NCBI GenBank assembly: GCA_013041925.1
Contig: JABDRB010000011.1
Location: 124,001-188,000 of the forward strand
Direction: 5' to 3'
DNA: 64,000 bases
Source of the DNA: Akkermansiaceae bacterium
GTDB lineage: Bacteria; Verrucomicrobiota; Verrucomicrobiia; Verrucomicrobiales; Akkermansiaceae
Positions 44,682 through 54,585 of the stretch are shown in pieces. The notes below the pieces were generated by a model. The model saw nothing but the letters and a program-made list of their open reading frames with translations, made no database searches and was not told the origin of the DNA. How positions within the stretch are numbered: the stretch's first letter is position 1; each line of letters starts with the position of its first letter. The position numbers and the translations under genes were made by a program.

Positions 44682-46762
44682 GAGATTACTCCTGCTCCTT
44701 TCAAAAGTTGTTGGTTCATTTCGTAGTTATTGACGCGGACATTAACGAAGTTGTCGACTCCGGCCTCGCGCCATGTTTCTTCCTGATCTCCGGGGGCACC
44801 GGCGACGAGAAGAACGGTATCTGGCTGGCTGGCTTTGATGGCCTTGGCGAGGGACTCGACGGATTCTTTGTAAGTGGCGTCGTCCGAGGTGATGACCGCA
44901 ATGGTTGCGGGTGAGGCGGCAAGCGCGGCGACGGCGGCGTCCTCGGTTTCAAAGTCGGTGGCTCCATCGATCTTAAATCCGCCAGCTTCGAAAAAGGCGG
45001 CCGTCCAGTCGGCTCGAAGGCGATAACGGCGTGATGGCCCGATGTTGAGCTGAAGAATCGTCGGCGGAGCGCCGGTCTTTTCTTCAAAGGCGGCAGCGGC
45101 ATCGCGCAGCGCCTCGTATTCCTCGGCGGCACGGCGTTGAGGAACCTGATGGATGTTAAAGGTGCGACCCTCGTGAATCCCAGAAGCCTCTCCGATCTGT
45201 CCGACCGTTGCGCCTTGTTCGGCAGCGACAATGGCTTGCTCCACCATCTCAGCCTCTGTGGATGGCGTGATAGCGGCGAGTGCGGGAACGTCTTTACGAT
45301 CGCTCACGGTGCTGGTTGCCGTATCGACCTTTCTGGCCACGAGGCGGGTTCCTTTGAGATCGGGATACATATTTGCACCGACGATGCTGTCTTTCCGGCG
45401 ACGGACGTTTTGGCGTTTTTTCTGATACGTGGCGTCGATTTGTTTTTGAATCGATCCATCTTCCAGAGTGGCGATCATGCCGCCAGCTTCGTCGATGCCT
45501 TGAAAAATCTCCCACGACTTACCAGCAATCTGGTCGGTGAGCCATTCGATGTAATTCGAGCCGCCTGCGGGGTCGATCACTTGGTCCAGTCCGCACTCCT
45601 CGCGGAGGATGATATGGATGTTGCGGGCGATGCGGCGGGAGAACTCATCGGATGATCCTGCGACTTCATCGTAGGGGCCGATGTGCATACCATCGACACC
45701 GGCGACGACGGCGGCGAATGCCTCTGACGTGACGCGGAGCATGTTGCTATTGGCATCGTAACAGGTTTTATTCCAGAGTGAGGTGCGTGCGTGGATATAA
45801 ACGGAAGCTTCCTCAACCCCATAGGCCTCAGCCATTTTACTCCAAAGCCAACGGGTCGCACGGATCTTGGCGATCTCCATGAAATAATCCGATCCAATCG
45901 ATAGACTGACACGCATGTGTGGTATGACCTCAGCGGGTGAGATGCCACGCTTTTTCATCTTCTCAATGTAACAAACGGCGGTCGAGATAATGTAGGCCAG
46001 CTCCTGAGTGGCGCTGGCTCCGCTATCGTGGTAGAGATTTCCCTGCACGCAAATGGTTTGCATTTGCGGGGCATGTTTGATGGCAAACTTCGTGAGTGCT
46101 GCCATGTGATCGAGGCGAGTTTTTAAATTCTGACGTAGGTGACCGTTGAGGCCCATCTCTGCGAGTGGGTCGATATCGAAACATCCGCGTATGTCCTTGA
46201 GTGCAATCCCCTGCTTCTTGGCGGCGGCAAAGAAAAGTGCCGCGACGGGAACAGAGCCGGCACCTGAGCGCCAGAAGGTGGAGATGGAATCAATGGCAAT
46301 CCCATCGAGACTGACTTCCATGTCTTTCAGGTTTTCCAAGCTGAGCCCGCTGACCTGCTGCTCGGTCTGACCGAGATCGTAGCCGTTGCTGGTGACGTCA
46401 CTGAGGACGACGTTGAGCTCGGTCTGTCCTCCATTGAGCCCCTGATGGGCGATGGTGTTCCACTGATCGGGTTGACTTTTTTCAAGCTCTTGGGAGATTT
46501 CCCAACCTGCTTTGAGGAATCCACCGCTCTGGCTACCTCGGACAAGAGAACCTGAGCCAGGAAGATGTTTTCGGTGTTCGAGATCGGCGATGTCCTCGCG
46601 GCGATATATCGGTTGGATTGTGATGTCCTCGTAGGTTTTACTGACGAGAAGCTTTTCAAAGGGAGCTCCTTTGAGGAGGGCCTCCGCAGCGTCATGCCAC
46701 TGGTCATATGTATGAGGAGGAAACTCGGCCAGTAGGCCATCCGTTTGTGGTTCAGTGCTCAT
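44678..46762 (-). CDS. mutA: Methylmalonyl-CoA mutase, small (beta) subunit
   Basis: Non-catalytic partner of MutB that stabilises the heterodimer. The 694-residue product starts [16 protein letters not shown] and has a degenerate mutase barrel ([59 protein letters not shown]) and a C-terminal B12-like fold lacking the DxHxxG motif, as expected for MutA. The open frame extends further upstream into the CoA-transferase gene, but MSTEPQ at 46762 is the clear start. It lies 25 bases after the CoA-transferase gene and overlaps mutB by four bases. Confidence 0.96.
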
Positions 46763-46787
46763 TGTGTGTTTCGGTAATGATTCGTCG

Positions 46788-48275
46788 TTAGATAATGGCA
46801 TCCTGCATGTTGCCCGTTTCCATGAATGCCTTATGGAAGGAAAAGGCGGAATCGAGCGACTGGCGGGTGTGGCCGGATTTGGCCGTGTTGTAATACTTAT
46901 TGAGCAGGCCTTTGTATTCAGGGGCAGCGCAGTTATTGATAATGCTGTGGGCGCGTTCCTCGGGGCTCTTGCCGCGCAGGTCGGCGACCCCTTGCTCCGT
47001 GATGAGAACCTGAACCGAGTGCTCACTGTGATCCATGTGAGAACAAAGTGGTGCAATTGCAGAGATGGCACCTCCTTTGGCGGTGGATGGGCAGGTGAAG
47101 ATCGAGATGTAGGCGTTGCGCGTAAAGTCACCTGAGCCACCGATTCCGTTCATCATTTTCTGACCAAGGACGTGGGTGCTGTTGACGTTACCAAAGATAT
47201 CGGTCTCGAGGGCGGTATTGATCGAGATGATACCGAGTCGGCGTGCAATCTCGGGGTTGTTTGAAATCTCTTGGGGCCGGAGGAGAAGCTTACCCTGAAA
47301 CTCTTCGAGGTTGGCGTAGACCTCCTGCAGAACATCGGGCGAAACGGTGAGGGATGAGCCAGAGGCAAAACCAATGTTGCCGTCCTTCATCCCTGCAATC
47401 ACGGAGTCTTGAATCACCTCCGTGTAGAGCTGAAACACCGGAATGTCGGGGTGCGCACCCATGGCACCTAAGACGGCATTAGCCACATTGCCGACACCGG
47501 ATTGGATGGGAAGAAATGTCTCAGGCACACGGCCTGCTGCCATTTCTGAAGCAAGAAACTCAGCGACATTTTCACCAATTTTCTGTGTGATGTCGGATGT
47601 TGGAGTGAAGCCACCAATTTCGTCGGGCAGGTTGGTTTCGACCACACCGACAATTTTTTTAGGATCGACCCAGACTCGCTGGCTACCGATACGGTCTTCT
47701 GCGTTACAGATTGGGATTGGCTGGCGGTGTGGTGGGTCACAGGGTTCATAAATATCATGAAACCCGAGCAGTTGCCTTGGGTGATAGCTGTTGAGCTCAA
47801 TGATGACTTTATCCGCCTGATTCAGGTAGGTCGGTGACGCACCCACGCTCGAGGTGAGCAAGACCTTTCCGTCGGCAGCCACATCAGCAGCCTCAACCAC
47901 GGCAAAATCAATATTTCCAAGAAACCCGTAGCGCACATGTTGCTGGAGCTGCGATAAGTGCATATCGAAAAAGCGGGTCTCACCTGCGTTGATGCTTTTC
48001 CGCATATCCGGATTGGATTGATATGGGGTGCGGAATTTAACGGCATTGGCTTTGGCCAGCTCGCCATCAAGTGAAGCGCCTGTGGATGCACCCGTCAGCA
48101 CACCGACTTTAAAGTCGCGGCCGGCTTCGTGTTCGCGAATTGCTTTTTGGGCAATGGCCGTGGGCACAGCCTTGGCGGCACCAGCGGGAGTAAATCCGCT
48201 AAATCCGATATTCTGCTCGTGTTGGATTAATTCGGCTGCCTCTTCAGCAGTCAGGGTTGGGAATGGATAGCTCAT
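46788..48275 (-). CDS. Acetyl-CoA hydrolase/transferase family, probable succinyl-CoA:acetate/propionate CoA-transferase
   Basis: Family I-type CoA-transferase that can swap CoA between succinate and acetate or propionate. The 495-residue product has NIGFSGFTPAGAAKAVP (substrate-binding region), LTGASTGASLDGELA, the catalytic glutamate segment QLYTEVIQDSVIAGM, GFASGSSLTVSP, GIGGSGDFTRNAYISIF and ITEQGVADLRGKSPEERA, matching AarC/Ach1/Cat1. Placed between the sodium-pump genes and mutAB, it would regenerate succinyl-CoA from propionyl-CoA and succinate, closing the Wood-Werkman-type cycle. An acetate-specific role is possible. Confidence 0.93.
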   Translation of the reverse strand: MSYPFPTLTAEEAAELIQHEQNIGFSGFTPAGAAKAVPTAIAQKAIREHEAGRDFKVGVLTGASTGASLDGELAKANAVKFRTPYQSNPDMRKSINAGETRFFDMHLSQLQQHVRYGFLGNIDFAVVEAADVAADGKVLLTSSVGASPTYLNQADKVIIELNSYHPRQLLGFHDIYEPCDPPHRQPIPICNAEDRIGSQRVWVDPKKIVGVVETNLPDEIGGFTPTSDITQKIGENVAEFLASEMAAGRVPETFLPIQSGVGNVANAVLGAMGAHPDIPVFQLYTEVIQDSVIAGMKDGNIGFASGSSLTVSPDVLQEVYANLEEFQGKLLLRPQEISNNPEIARRLGIISINTALETDIFGNVNSTHVLGQKMMNGIGGSGDFTRNAYISIFTCPSTAKGGAISAIAPLCSHMDHSEHSVQVLITEQGVADLRGKSPEERAHSIINNCAAPEYKGLLNKYYNTAKSGHTRQSLDSAFSFHKAFMETGNMQDAII

Positions 48276-48333
48276 GTTGATTCTTCAGTAAAAATTAGGA
48301 GGGTCTGGGGTGGGTGAACAAAAACGGGGGGAG

Positions 48334-49476
48334 TTAGTTGGAGAACATCGCGAGGAAGTATCCTGCGGCGAGTGCGCTACCGATCACGCCGGCAACGTTG
48401 GGCCCCATAGCGTGCATAAGGAGGTAGTTCGACGGGTCGGCCTTCTGGCCTTCGTCTTGGGAAACCCTAGCGGCCATAGGCACGGCGGAAACTCCAGCCG
48501 ATCCGATCAACGGGTTGATCTTATTTTTGCTAAACACGTTGAGGAGCTTGGCCATCAACACACCTGCGGCAGTGGCGATGGCAAAAGCGGTAATACCCAG
48601 CCCGAGGATTTTAAGTGTCTCGGGGTTGAGGAAATTGTGAGAGTCGCCATAAAAACCACCCATCTTCAGGCCGACACATAGGCCGAGGAATATGGTGATC
48701 ACATTGATAATCTCATTTTGGGCCGCCTTGACGAGACGCTCCGTCACTTTGCTTTCACGAAGGACATTACCCAGGAAGAACATCGAGATCAGCGGGGCGG
48801 ATGAGGGAATGACAAGAAGGCAGAAAACCATCACCACGACAGCAAAGATCATCTTCTCCAGCTGACTGACCTTACGCAAGGTCTTCATCTTGATCTTGCG
48901 CTCTTTTTCCGTGGTCAGCGCACGCATGATCGGTGGCTGGATCATCGGCACCATCGCCATGTAACTGTAGGCCGCCACCGCAATGGCGCCAAGCAACTCA
49001 GGCGCCAAACTATTGGCGACATAGATCGACGTCGGACCATCAGCTCCACCAATGATCCCAATCGCCGCAGCTTGTTTCAGAGAGAAACCAAACATGGGCG
49101 CACAAACGAAGGTAAAGAAGATACCGAACTGCGCTGCAGCACCTAATAAAAGGGTCCGCGGGTTGGCGATAAGTGGACCGAAGTCCGTCAGTGCCCCGAC
49201 CCCCATAAAGATGAGAGGAGGGAATATTTCCAACTGGATGCCTTGGTTGAAATAATAGAACAACGTCCCATCTCTCAAGTGCCCTGTGGCATCGTAAAGA
49301 TCAATGGGAAGGTTTCCAATGAGGGCACCCATGGCGATGGGAACAAGTAGCAGTGGCTCAAACTTTTTAACGATCGCGAGGTAGAGTAGCGCAACGACGA
49401 CTACCCACATCACCATCATCTGCCACTGCAGGTTGGCAAATCCCGTGTCTAACAGGAGGCGTTTCAAATCTTCCAT
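48334..49476 (-). CDS. mmdB: Sodium-pumping decarboxylase, beta subunit (MmdB/OadB)
   Basis: Integral membrane subunit that decarboxylates carboxybiotin and exports Na+. The 380-residue product has about eleven hydrophobic segments with the family hallmarks [26 protein letters not shown] (ion-coordinating Asp), [13 protein letters not shown] and [19 protein letters not shown]. All matches to the oxaloacetate/methylmalonyl-CoA decarboxylase beta family. It lies 40 bases after the biotin carrier gene and 58 before the CoA-transferase. Confidence 0.97.
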   Translation of the reverse strand: MEDLKRLLLDTGFANLQWQMMVMWVVVVALLYLAIVKKFEPLLLVPIAMGALIGNLPIDLYDATGHLRDGTLFYYFNQGIQLEIFPPLIFMGVGALTDFGPLIANPRTLLLGAAAQFGIFFTFVCAPMFGFSLKQAAAIGIIGGADGPTSIYVANSLAPELLGAIAVAAYSYMAMVPMIQPPIMRALTTEKERKIKMKTLRKVSQLEKMIFAVVVMVFCLLVIPSSAPLISMFFLGNVLRESKVTERLVKAAQNEIINVITIFLGLCVGLKMGGFYGDSHNFLNPETLKILGLGITAFAIATAAGVLMAKLLNVFSKNKINPLIGSAGVSAVPMAARVSQDEGQKADPSNYLLMHAMGPNVAGVIGSALAAGYFLAMFSN

Positions 49477-49516
49477 GGAAACCTATTGTTATGAGTTAAT
49501 GAATTGATGTCTCAGC

Positions 49517-49894
49517 TTAACTGAATGAATAAAGTGGCGCCCCTTCATCAACAGCATCACCTGGCTTGACGTGCACAGCACCAATCGTGCCATCTGCTGG
49601 CGCATTGATCTCGGTAAACATCTTCATCGCCTCAAGCGTGACAATAAGATCGCCCGCTTTCACAGACGCTCCAGCTTCAACTTCTACAGCTTGAACAACG
49701 CCAGCCAGCGGGCTGGTGATGTCTCCTTCTGCCGCGACAGGGGCGGCGGCGGGGGCAGCGACGGGGGCTGCGGCAGCTGCGGCTGAAACGACGGGAGTTT
49801 CCGTCCTGACGGTTTGTGGGCTTGTGCCCTCATCGAGCATTTCGACTTGGACGTCATAAGTTTTGTCCTCTACGGTGATACGAAGTTTTTTCAT
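49517..49894 (-). CDS. mmdC: Biotin carrier protein of the decarboxylase (MmdC)
   Basis: Small biotinyl carrier that shuttles the carboxyl group between the transferase and the membrane pump. The 125-residue product has an N-terminal beta segment, an Ala/Pro-rich flexible linker (AAAAAPVAAPAAAPVAAEGD, about residues 38-57) and a C-terminal biotinyl domain with the attachment motif EAMKM (LEAMKMFTEINAPADG). In the operon it lies between the gamma and beta subunit genes. It is the only free biotin carrier in the window and so the likely carrier also for the 5S-like subunit at 30.4-31.9 kb. Confidence 0.96.
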   Translation of the reverse strand: MKKLRITVEDKTYDVQVEMLDEGTSPQTVRTETPVVSAAAAAAPVAAPAAAPVAAEGDITSPLAGVVQAVEVEAGASVKAGDLIVTLEAMKMFTEINAPADGTIGAVHVKPGDAVDEGAPLYSFS

Positions 49895-49918
49895 AGTGTT
49901 CGGTGGTGATGGATGATG

Positions 49919-50281
49919 TTATCGGATATTGTGAGATGATTGAATTTGTTGGCGTCCGGCCTGACTCCACACGGGGTTGTGAGGTTGGACTGAGACAATG
50001 CGTCGATGTGTCCCGGTGACGGCTGTGACGGCCGCAGCGATGACAACGAGGGTTTCTGGGGCCACTGCGTCATCGGCCACCGTCTTCCTGCTAGCGACGA
50101 CGGGTGAAGCCTCTGGGGTGGCTGGCATTAACTTTTTGATTACCGCACCGGTGATGACACAGAGTGCCCAGAGGACGGCCAAGGTGACGACCACCACGGC
50201 AAACCCCATCACGTGAGGGAGAGCGTCGGAGACAGTCGAATTTTCCGCCGCAGCGGCGATGATAATAGGAAACGGGATCAT
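49919..50281 (-). CDS. mmdD: Sodium-pumping decarboxylase, gamma subunit (OadG/MmdD-like)
   Basis: Small membrane-anchoring subunit that holds the soluble carboxyltransferase on the pump. The 120-residue product has one transmembrane helix (HVMGFAVVVVTLAVLWALCVI), a charged linker and a C-terminal soluble tail (VVIAAAVTAVTGTHRRIVSV), typical of OadG-like proteins. It starts 20 bases after mmdA. Sequence conservation in this family is low, so the call rests on topology plus context. Confidence 0.85.
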   Translation of the reverse strand: MIPFPIIIAAAAENSTVSDALPHVMGFAVVVVTLAVLWALCVITGAVIKKLMPATPEASPVVASRKTVADDAVAPETLVVIAAAVTAVTGTHRRIVSVQPHNPVWSQAGRQQIQSSHNIR

Positions 50282-50301
50282 GAGAATAGGGTGTTCGTCC
50301 T

Positions 50302-51855
50302 TTAGAGTGGGATGTTTCCGTGTTTCTTCGCGGGACGGCTTTCCCGTTTACCCAGCATGCCCCGGAAGGCCATGGCGAGCGTGGAACGAGAAGAACTCGG
50401 GTCGATCACATCGGTGATCATGCCATTGCTGGCGGCCTGATACGGTGAGGCAAATTTCTCACTGTAGGCCTCGCGAAGTTCCTCTTCGAGTTTTTCAGGG
50501 TTCTCAGCCTCGGCAAGTTCACGACGGTAAAGGACTTTCATCGCTCCCTGAGCCCCCATGACCGCGATCTCAGCGGTGGGCCAAGCAAAGACGAAGTCGG
50601 CTCCGAGGTCGCTAGGACACATGGCGAGGTAGGCACCGCCGTAGGCCTTACGGCAGATCAGGGTGATTTTTGGCACCGTTCCTGATGCCCATGCGAAGAG
50701 CATTTTGGCACCGTGACGGATGATTCCGCCGCGTTCTTGGGCGAGTCCGGGCATAAAGCCGGGAACATCCACCAAGGAAAGAATCGGGATCGAGTAAATA
50801 TTACAAACTCGGATGAAGCGCGCGGCTTTGTCGGAGGAATCGATATCGATGCAGCCAGCTTTCACGGTTGGCTGGTTGGCCACGATGCCGATGACGAGCC
50901 CTTCGATGCGGGCAAATCCGGTCAGCATGTTGGGCGCAAAGTCAGGCATGATTTCAAACCAGCTGCCCGGGTCGGTGACACGGGCGATGACCTGCTGCAT
51001 ATCCAGCGGGCTCCTTGAGTCGGCTGGGATGATCTCATTCATGCCAAGGTCCTCAGTGATGGCGATTTCATCAGAAAGCTGGTGAGGCGGCTCGGATGCG
51101 TTATTGGATGGCAGGTAGGAGAGCAGACGCTTACTGAGCTCAAGGGCGTGATGATCGTCTTCTGCAATCAAGTGGATGTTTCCGCTGACCTGAGCGTGGG
51201 CATCAGCACTGGCAAACTGATCCAGTGACGCGGTTTGTCCCGTCGCCGCCTTAATCACATCGGGGCCACAGATGAACATGTTCGCATTTTTCCGCGTCAT
51301 GATGAGGAAGTCGGTCAGCGCTGGTGAGTAGGCCGCACCACCAGCACAGGGGCCTGAGATGATGGAAATCTGGGGCACCACACCGGAGAGCAGCACGTTG
51401 CGGAAGAACACCTGGCCGTAACCAGAAAGCGCTTCGATCCCCTCTTGAATACGGGCACCGCCAGAGTCGTTGATTCCAACCACGGGCATCCCCGCCTTGA
51501 CGGCAAAGTCGAGCAGGTCACAGATTTTTTTGGCGTGGATCCGTCCTACAGCTCCGCCGCCGACGGTGAAATCCTGAGCGAATGCGGCTACGGTTCGGCC
51601 TTCCACCGTTCCGGTGGCGCAGACGACGCCGTCACCTGGCATCTTACGTTTTTCCAAGCCGAAGTTGGTGCACGAGTGGTGGGCGTGCATGCCAAATTCA
51701 ATGTAGGATCCTTGGTCAAAAAAGGCATCCAGACGCTCACGAGCGGTCAGCTGGCCTTTTTTGTGGCGTTTTTCGATGCGCTCCTGACCACCGCCTAACA
51801 AGGCCTCCTCTCTGCGGTCGTTGAGTTTTTCTAGTAGTATTGGGTCAATAGCCAT
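50302..51855 (-). CDS. mmdA: Methylmalonyl-CoA carboxyltransferase, decarboxylase alpha subunit
   Basis: Soluble acyl-CoA carboxyltransferase that moves CO2 from methylmalonyl-CoA to biotin; homologous to the transcarboxylase 12S subunit. The 517-residue product has two crotonase-like halves with the oxyanion-hole glycines in SGPCAGGAAYSPAL and CRKAYGGAYLAM, NDSGGARIQEGIEAL, VDVPGFMPGLAQE and the family C-terminus KRESRPAKKHGNIPL. It follows the epimerase gene by 39 bases. Context with biotin carrier, gamma and beta subunits indicates the Na+-pumping decarboxylase; a propionyl-CoA carboxylase role is less likely because no biotin carboxylase is present. Confidence 0.97.
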   Translation of the reverse strand: MAIDPILLEKLNDRREEALLGGGQERIEKRHKKGQLTARERLDAFFDQGSYIEFGMHAHHSCTNFGLEKRKMPGDGVVCATGTVEGRTVAAFAQDFTVGGGAVGRIHAKKICDLLDFAVKAGMPVVGINDSGGARIQEGIEALSGYGQVFFRNVLLSGVVPQISIISGPCAGGAAYSPALTDFLIMTRKNANMFICGPDVIKAATGQTASLDQFASADAHAQVSGNIHLIAEDDHHALELSKRLLSYLPSNNASEPPHQLSDEIAITEDLGMNEIIPADSRSPLDMQQVIARVTDPGSWFEIMPDFAPNMLTGFARIEGLVIGIVANQPTVKAGCIDIDSSDKAARFIRVCNIYSIPILSLVDVPGFMPGLAQERGGIIRHGAKMLFAWASGTVPKITLICRKAYGGAYLAMCPSDLGADFVFAWPTAEIAVMGAQGAMKVLYRRELAEAENPEKLEEELREAYSEKFASPYQAASNGMITDVIDPSSSRSTLAMAFRGMLGKRESRPAKKHGNIPL

Positions 51856-51894
51856 AATGATAATTGGTGATAAATGCGCTGAATAAAAGGGGGG

Positions 51895-52299
51895 TTACTT
51901 GGCGTCTTGGCAAAACTCCGTGAGGACGCCAAACGTCGATTTAGGGTGCAGGAAAGCAACAAGCTTGTCCCCTGCCCCTGCAAAAGGAACCTCATGGATC
52001 AAACGTGCCCCCTTCTCCTTGGCTTGGCCAAGCTGGCCGGTGATATCGTCCGTGGCAAACGCGATATGGTGAATCCCTTCGCCATTTTTCTCGATGAACT
52101 TCGCGATCGGACTCTCGTCTGAGGTCGGCTCCAGTAACTCGATGTGCACGTCACCCGCAGCAAAGAAGGCGGTGCGCACCTTTTGAGATTCTACTTCTTC
52201 ACGTCCTTCACATTCCAAACCAAGAACATCCTCATAGTAGGGGATGACGGCTTCCAGCGATTTTACGGCGACTCCCAAGTGGTCTATTTTTGTAATCAT
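51895..52299 (-). CDS. mce: Methylmalonyl-CoA epimerase
   Basis: Interconverts (S)- and (R)-methylmalonyl-CoA, linking the mutase to the decarboxylase or carboxylase. The 134-residue glyoxalase-fold product begins MITKIDHLGVAVKSLEAVIPY and has the metal ligands in DHLGVAV (His), VHIELLEPTSDESPI (Glu) and GIHHIAFATDD (His), plus the typical LIHEVPFAGAGDKLVAFLHPKST end. It is the first gene of the minus-strand propionate operon. Confidence 0.97.
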   Translation of the reverse strand: MITKIDHLGVAVKSLEAVIPYYEDVLGLECEGREEVESQKVRTAFFAAGDVHIELLEPTSDESPIAKFIEKNGEGIHHIAFATDDITGQLGQAKEKGARLIHEVPFAGAGDKLVAFLHPKSTFGVLTEFCQDAK

Positions 52300-52505
52300 T
52301 TCAGATAGGTAGTGGTGTGCTACGGTTGGAACATATACTGATCAATGCACGCTTTGCTCTGCGCCGCCTCTTTCATGCTCCGCATATTTTGCTTAGCAGG
52401 CAAAACGTCATTAAATACGACATCTGGGACTCTATGGGAAGAAGATTCTTCGACATTTTTCATTCAGGGCAAGTTAGTAGAATCGCGGGACCCTTTTCGT
52501 CATTT

Positions 52506-53429
52506 CTACCGATTAATCGGCAGGCGATGGATCATGGTCTGACTGGCCTCCGAGAGCTGGCTGATATCATAGACGAAGCTCTTGGATCGGGTCTTAAAAT
52601 AGACCTTCGTTTTTGAGCGTCCTGAGATCGAAGCTTCGATCTTGTGGCCCTCTGCGTTGGTCAACGTGCGGTTTGTGGGGAAGGCGCGCGGTTCGGGTTT
52701 TCCCGCAGGGCTCCCGACCGCTTCGAGAATCACCTTGGTTTCGCTTTCGGGATGCCCGCTTTGATAGGGCAGCGACGCAGGGGATTTTTCGAAAAGAGTG
52801 GCATAAAACACACAGGCTGCGAGATAGGCACCTTGGCTCGATGGGTGACTCCCGTCTCCCTTATAAAGGGCATTGCCAAGTTCGGGGTTGGCTTTTCGAA
52901 CTTTCGCCCAGGTATCCCCGACGGGCACCAGCACGGCATCACAACGTTTCGCCACCTTGCGGTAATTCGTGCTGAGCACTTTCTGCATTTTTTGATAATC
53001 AGGAAAGAGGTGTCGGTTATGCTTATCGCCGTCCCTACGCCCCCAAGTTTGGTAAAACACGGTTTTTGCGCCGGCGGCATCGATCATCTTGTCGAGATTG
53101 ACGGCTGCACGTTCAAACTTATCGGGAAAAATGGCAGGGGTTTGGCTTTGATCCTGCAGCACCACGTAATCCCAGTTTCCTTTCTTGATTTTCTCGGTGG
53201 TTGATTTTGTTTGCTGATGAAAATCAAGGGTTTTACCGCCTGGGCAGATGAACTCCATCTGGGTGGAATCCCCTTCCGGTGAGCTTTTGATCAAATTCTT
53301 CACGGTGTTCCGAATCTGAGCGGTGTAGCTGTTTCCGATAAACAGAATTCTCGTGGTCTCCTCAGCGTATGCCTGCCATGGGACAAGACACGCGAGGAAA
53401 GATAAAATGAGGGGTTTGTGCATCATCAT
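52506..53429 (-). CDS. Exported SGNH-hydrolase-like protein with C-terminal SHD1-like domain
   Basis: The 307-residue product has a signal peptide (PLILSFLACLVPWQAYA), an SGNH-type hydrolase domain (ILFIGNSYTAQIRNTV with a Ser at block I; DYVVLQDQSQTPAI; DGSHPSSQGAYLAACVFYA as the Asp-His block) and a C-terminal 55-residue segment (FPTNRTLTNAEGHKIEASI to DISQLSEASQTMIHRL) that matches the SLA1-homology SHD1 domain, frequent on exported Verrucomicrobial and Planctomycete proteins. The typical SGNH block III Asn is unclear. Substrate unknown; possibly an ester or acetyl group on polysaccharide. Between the epimerase start and this stop (52300-52505) I see no gene. Confidence 0.82.
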   Translation of the reverse strand: MMMHKPLILSFLACLVPWQAYAEETTRILFIGNSYTAQIRNTVKNLIKSSPEGDSTQMEFICPGGKTLDFHQQTKSTTEKIKKGNWDYVVLQDQSQTPAIFPDKFERAAVNLDKMIDAAGAKTVFYQTWGRRDGDKHNRHLFPDYQKMQKVLSTNYRKVAKRCDAVLVPVGDTWAKVRKANPELGNALYKGDGSHPSSQGAYLAACVFYATLFEKSPASLPYQSGHPESETKVILEAVGSPAGKPEPRAFPTNRTLTNAEGHKIEASISGRSKTKVYFKTRSKSFVYDISQLSEASQTMIHRLPINR

Positions 53430-53742
53430 CGTGAGTGGGTGGATTTTTTATGCAGGGGAGGGAGGGAAAGAGATAGCGGGACGCCATAACGCGGAGGAAC
53501 GGCATCGGAACCATGGCGTGGATGGATCCCGCCAGCAAGGGATAAGATTGAAAAGTAAGCCATCATCCCGCCGCGGCCCACATGCACGATCCGTTGACTC
53601 GCCTGCGGCGTTGCCTGACCCCAAGAGATTGCACGTGACATCCATGGCGAGTGACGTATTTCTGATCGGGCTCGATTTCTGCATCTTTTTCGATGAATGA
53701 GGTCAAAGACCTCGACCTAGTAAACCAAGGGCAATCGCAAAC
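53430..53742. other. Gene-free stretch upstream of modA
   Basis: Holds the upstream regions of the SGNH gene (minus) and modABC (plus). Open frames in 53353-53700 on both strands have no recognisable domain. GAGGTC-AAA-GACCTC (53699-53713) is a perfect inverted repeat 30 bases before modA. I could not recognise a molybdenum-cofactor riboswitch. Confidence 0.5.
53699..53713 (+). promoter_or_regulatory. Inverted repeat before modA
   Basis: GAGGTC and GACCTC separated by three A residues, perfect 6-bp arms, just upstream of the modA start. It could be an operator or a hairpin; it does not resemble the E. coli ModE site. Confidence 0.3.
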
Positions 53743-54585
53743 ATGAAACCACCGAAACCCAAGTTGTTCTTGTTTGTTGGCTGTTGGCTGTTGGTGACCG
53801 CGATCGGCATGTGGCTACTGCCAGAGAGGAAGCCGACGGGTGAGCGTATCCACATCGCGGTGGCGAGCAATTTCACTGGCGCCATGGAGCCGCTGGCCCA
53901 GCGGTTTGAGGCAATGACCGGGTATGAGGTGGTGATCAGCTCGGGTTCCACGGGGTTGTTGTATGCGCAGATTCGGAATGGTGCACCCTTTGATGCTCTG
54001 TTTGCCGCCGACAAGGATCGCCCAGCACGGCTTGTAGCGGATGGATACGCGCTGCCGGGAAGCCGATTCACGTATGCGGTGGGTCGGCTTGCTTTATGGA
54101 GTCCACGGGTGGGAGTGGTGGAATCCGACGGAAACCTATGCGATTCCAAGAGGTTACGGCACATGGCCATCGCCAACCCCCAACTCGCCCCGTATGGCAA
54201 GGCCGCCCGTGCTGTGTTGCAAGCAAGGGGGCTATGGAAGACCCTCGAGAAAAAGAGGGTCATGGGACAAAACATCGCGCAGACATACCAGTTTGTCGAA
54301 AGCGGTCATGCGGATGTGGGTTTTGTCGCGTATTCACAGTTGCGGCGCGCAGGGCATACGGCGGACGGCGCCGACGGATCGTATTGGCTGGTGCCAGAAT
54401 CGATGCATTCTCCCATTGCACAACAGGCGGTTGTATTGAATGATGGCGCAGGAGTCTCGGCATGGATGGATTTTATCATGAGCGATGAAGCCCAAGAAAT
54501 GATACGTAGCTTCGGCTACGGAACCCAGCTTGATACGGGATCAGCACCCAACATCGAATCAGGTGCGGACATCAAAAAGAGATGA
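53743..54585 (+). CDS. modA: Molybdate ABC transporter, substrate-binding protein
   Basis: Periplasmic receptor for molybdate or tungstate. The 280-residue product has an N-terminal signal or anchor (LFLFVGCWLLVTAIGMWLL), then HIAVASNFTGAMEPLAQRFE, SSGSTGLLYAQIRNGAPFDALFAADKDRP (the oxyanion-binding SGSTG), IANPQLAPYGKAARAVL and VGFVAYSQL, the ModA family pattern. Ligand-binding Ser residues (SNF, SSGST) are present. First gene of modABC; its stop overlaps modB by four bases. Confidence 0.93.
   Translation: MKPPKPKLFLFVGCWLLVTAIGMWLLPERKPTGERIHIAVASNFTGAMEPLAQRFEAMTGYEVVISSGSTGLLYAQIRNGAPFDALFAADKDRPARLVADGYALPGSRFTYAVGRLALWSPRVGVVESDGNLCDSKRLRHMAIANPQLAPYGKAARAVLQARGLWKTLEKKRVMGQNIAQTYQFVESGHADVGFVAYSQLRRAGHTADGADGSYWLVPESMHSPIAQQAVVLNDGAGVSAWMDFIMSDEAQEMIRSFGYGTQLDTGSAPNIESGADIKKR

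Noticed and set aside
53353-53700. Plus- and minus-strand open frames upstream of modA
   Set aside because: Neither product has a recognisable domain, and composition differs from neighbouring genes; the region is more likely untranslated.
53580-53742. Molybdenum-cofactor riboswitch before modA
   Set aside because: I could not match the conserved core of the motif; only a short perfect inverted repeat is present, so no riboswitch is called.
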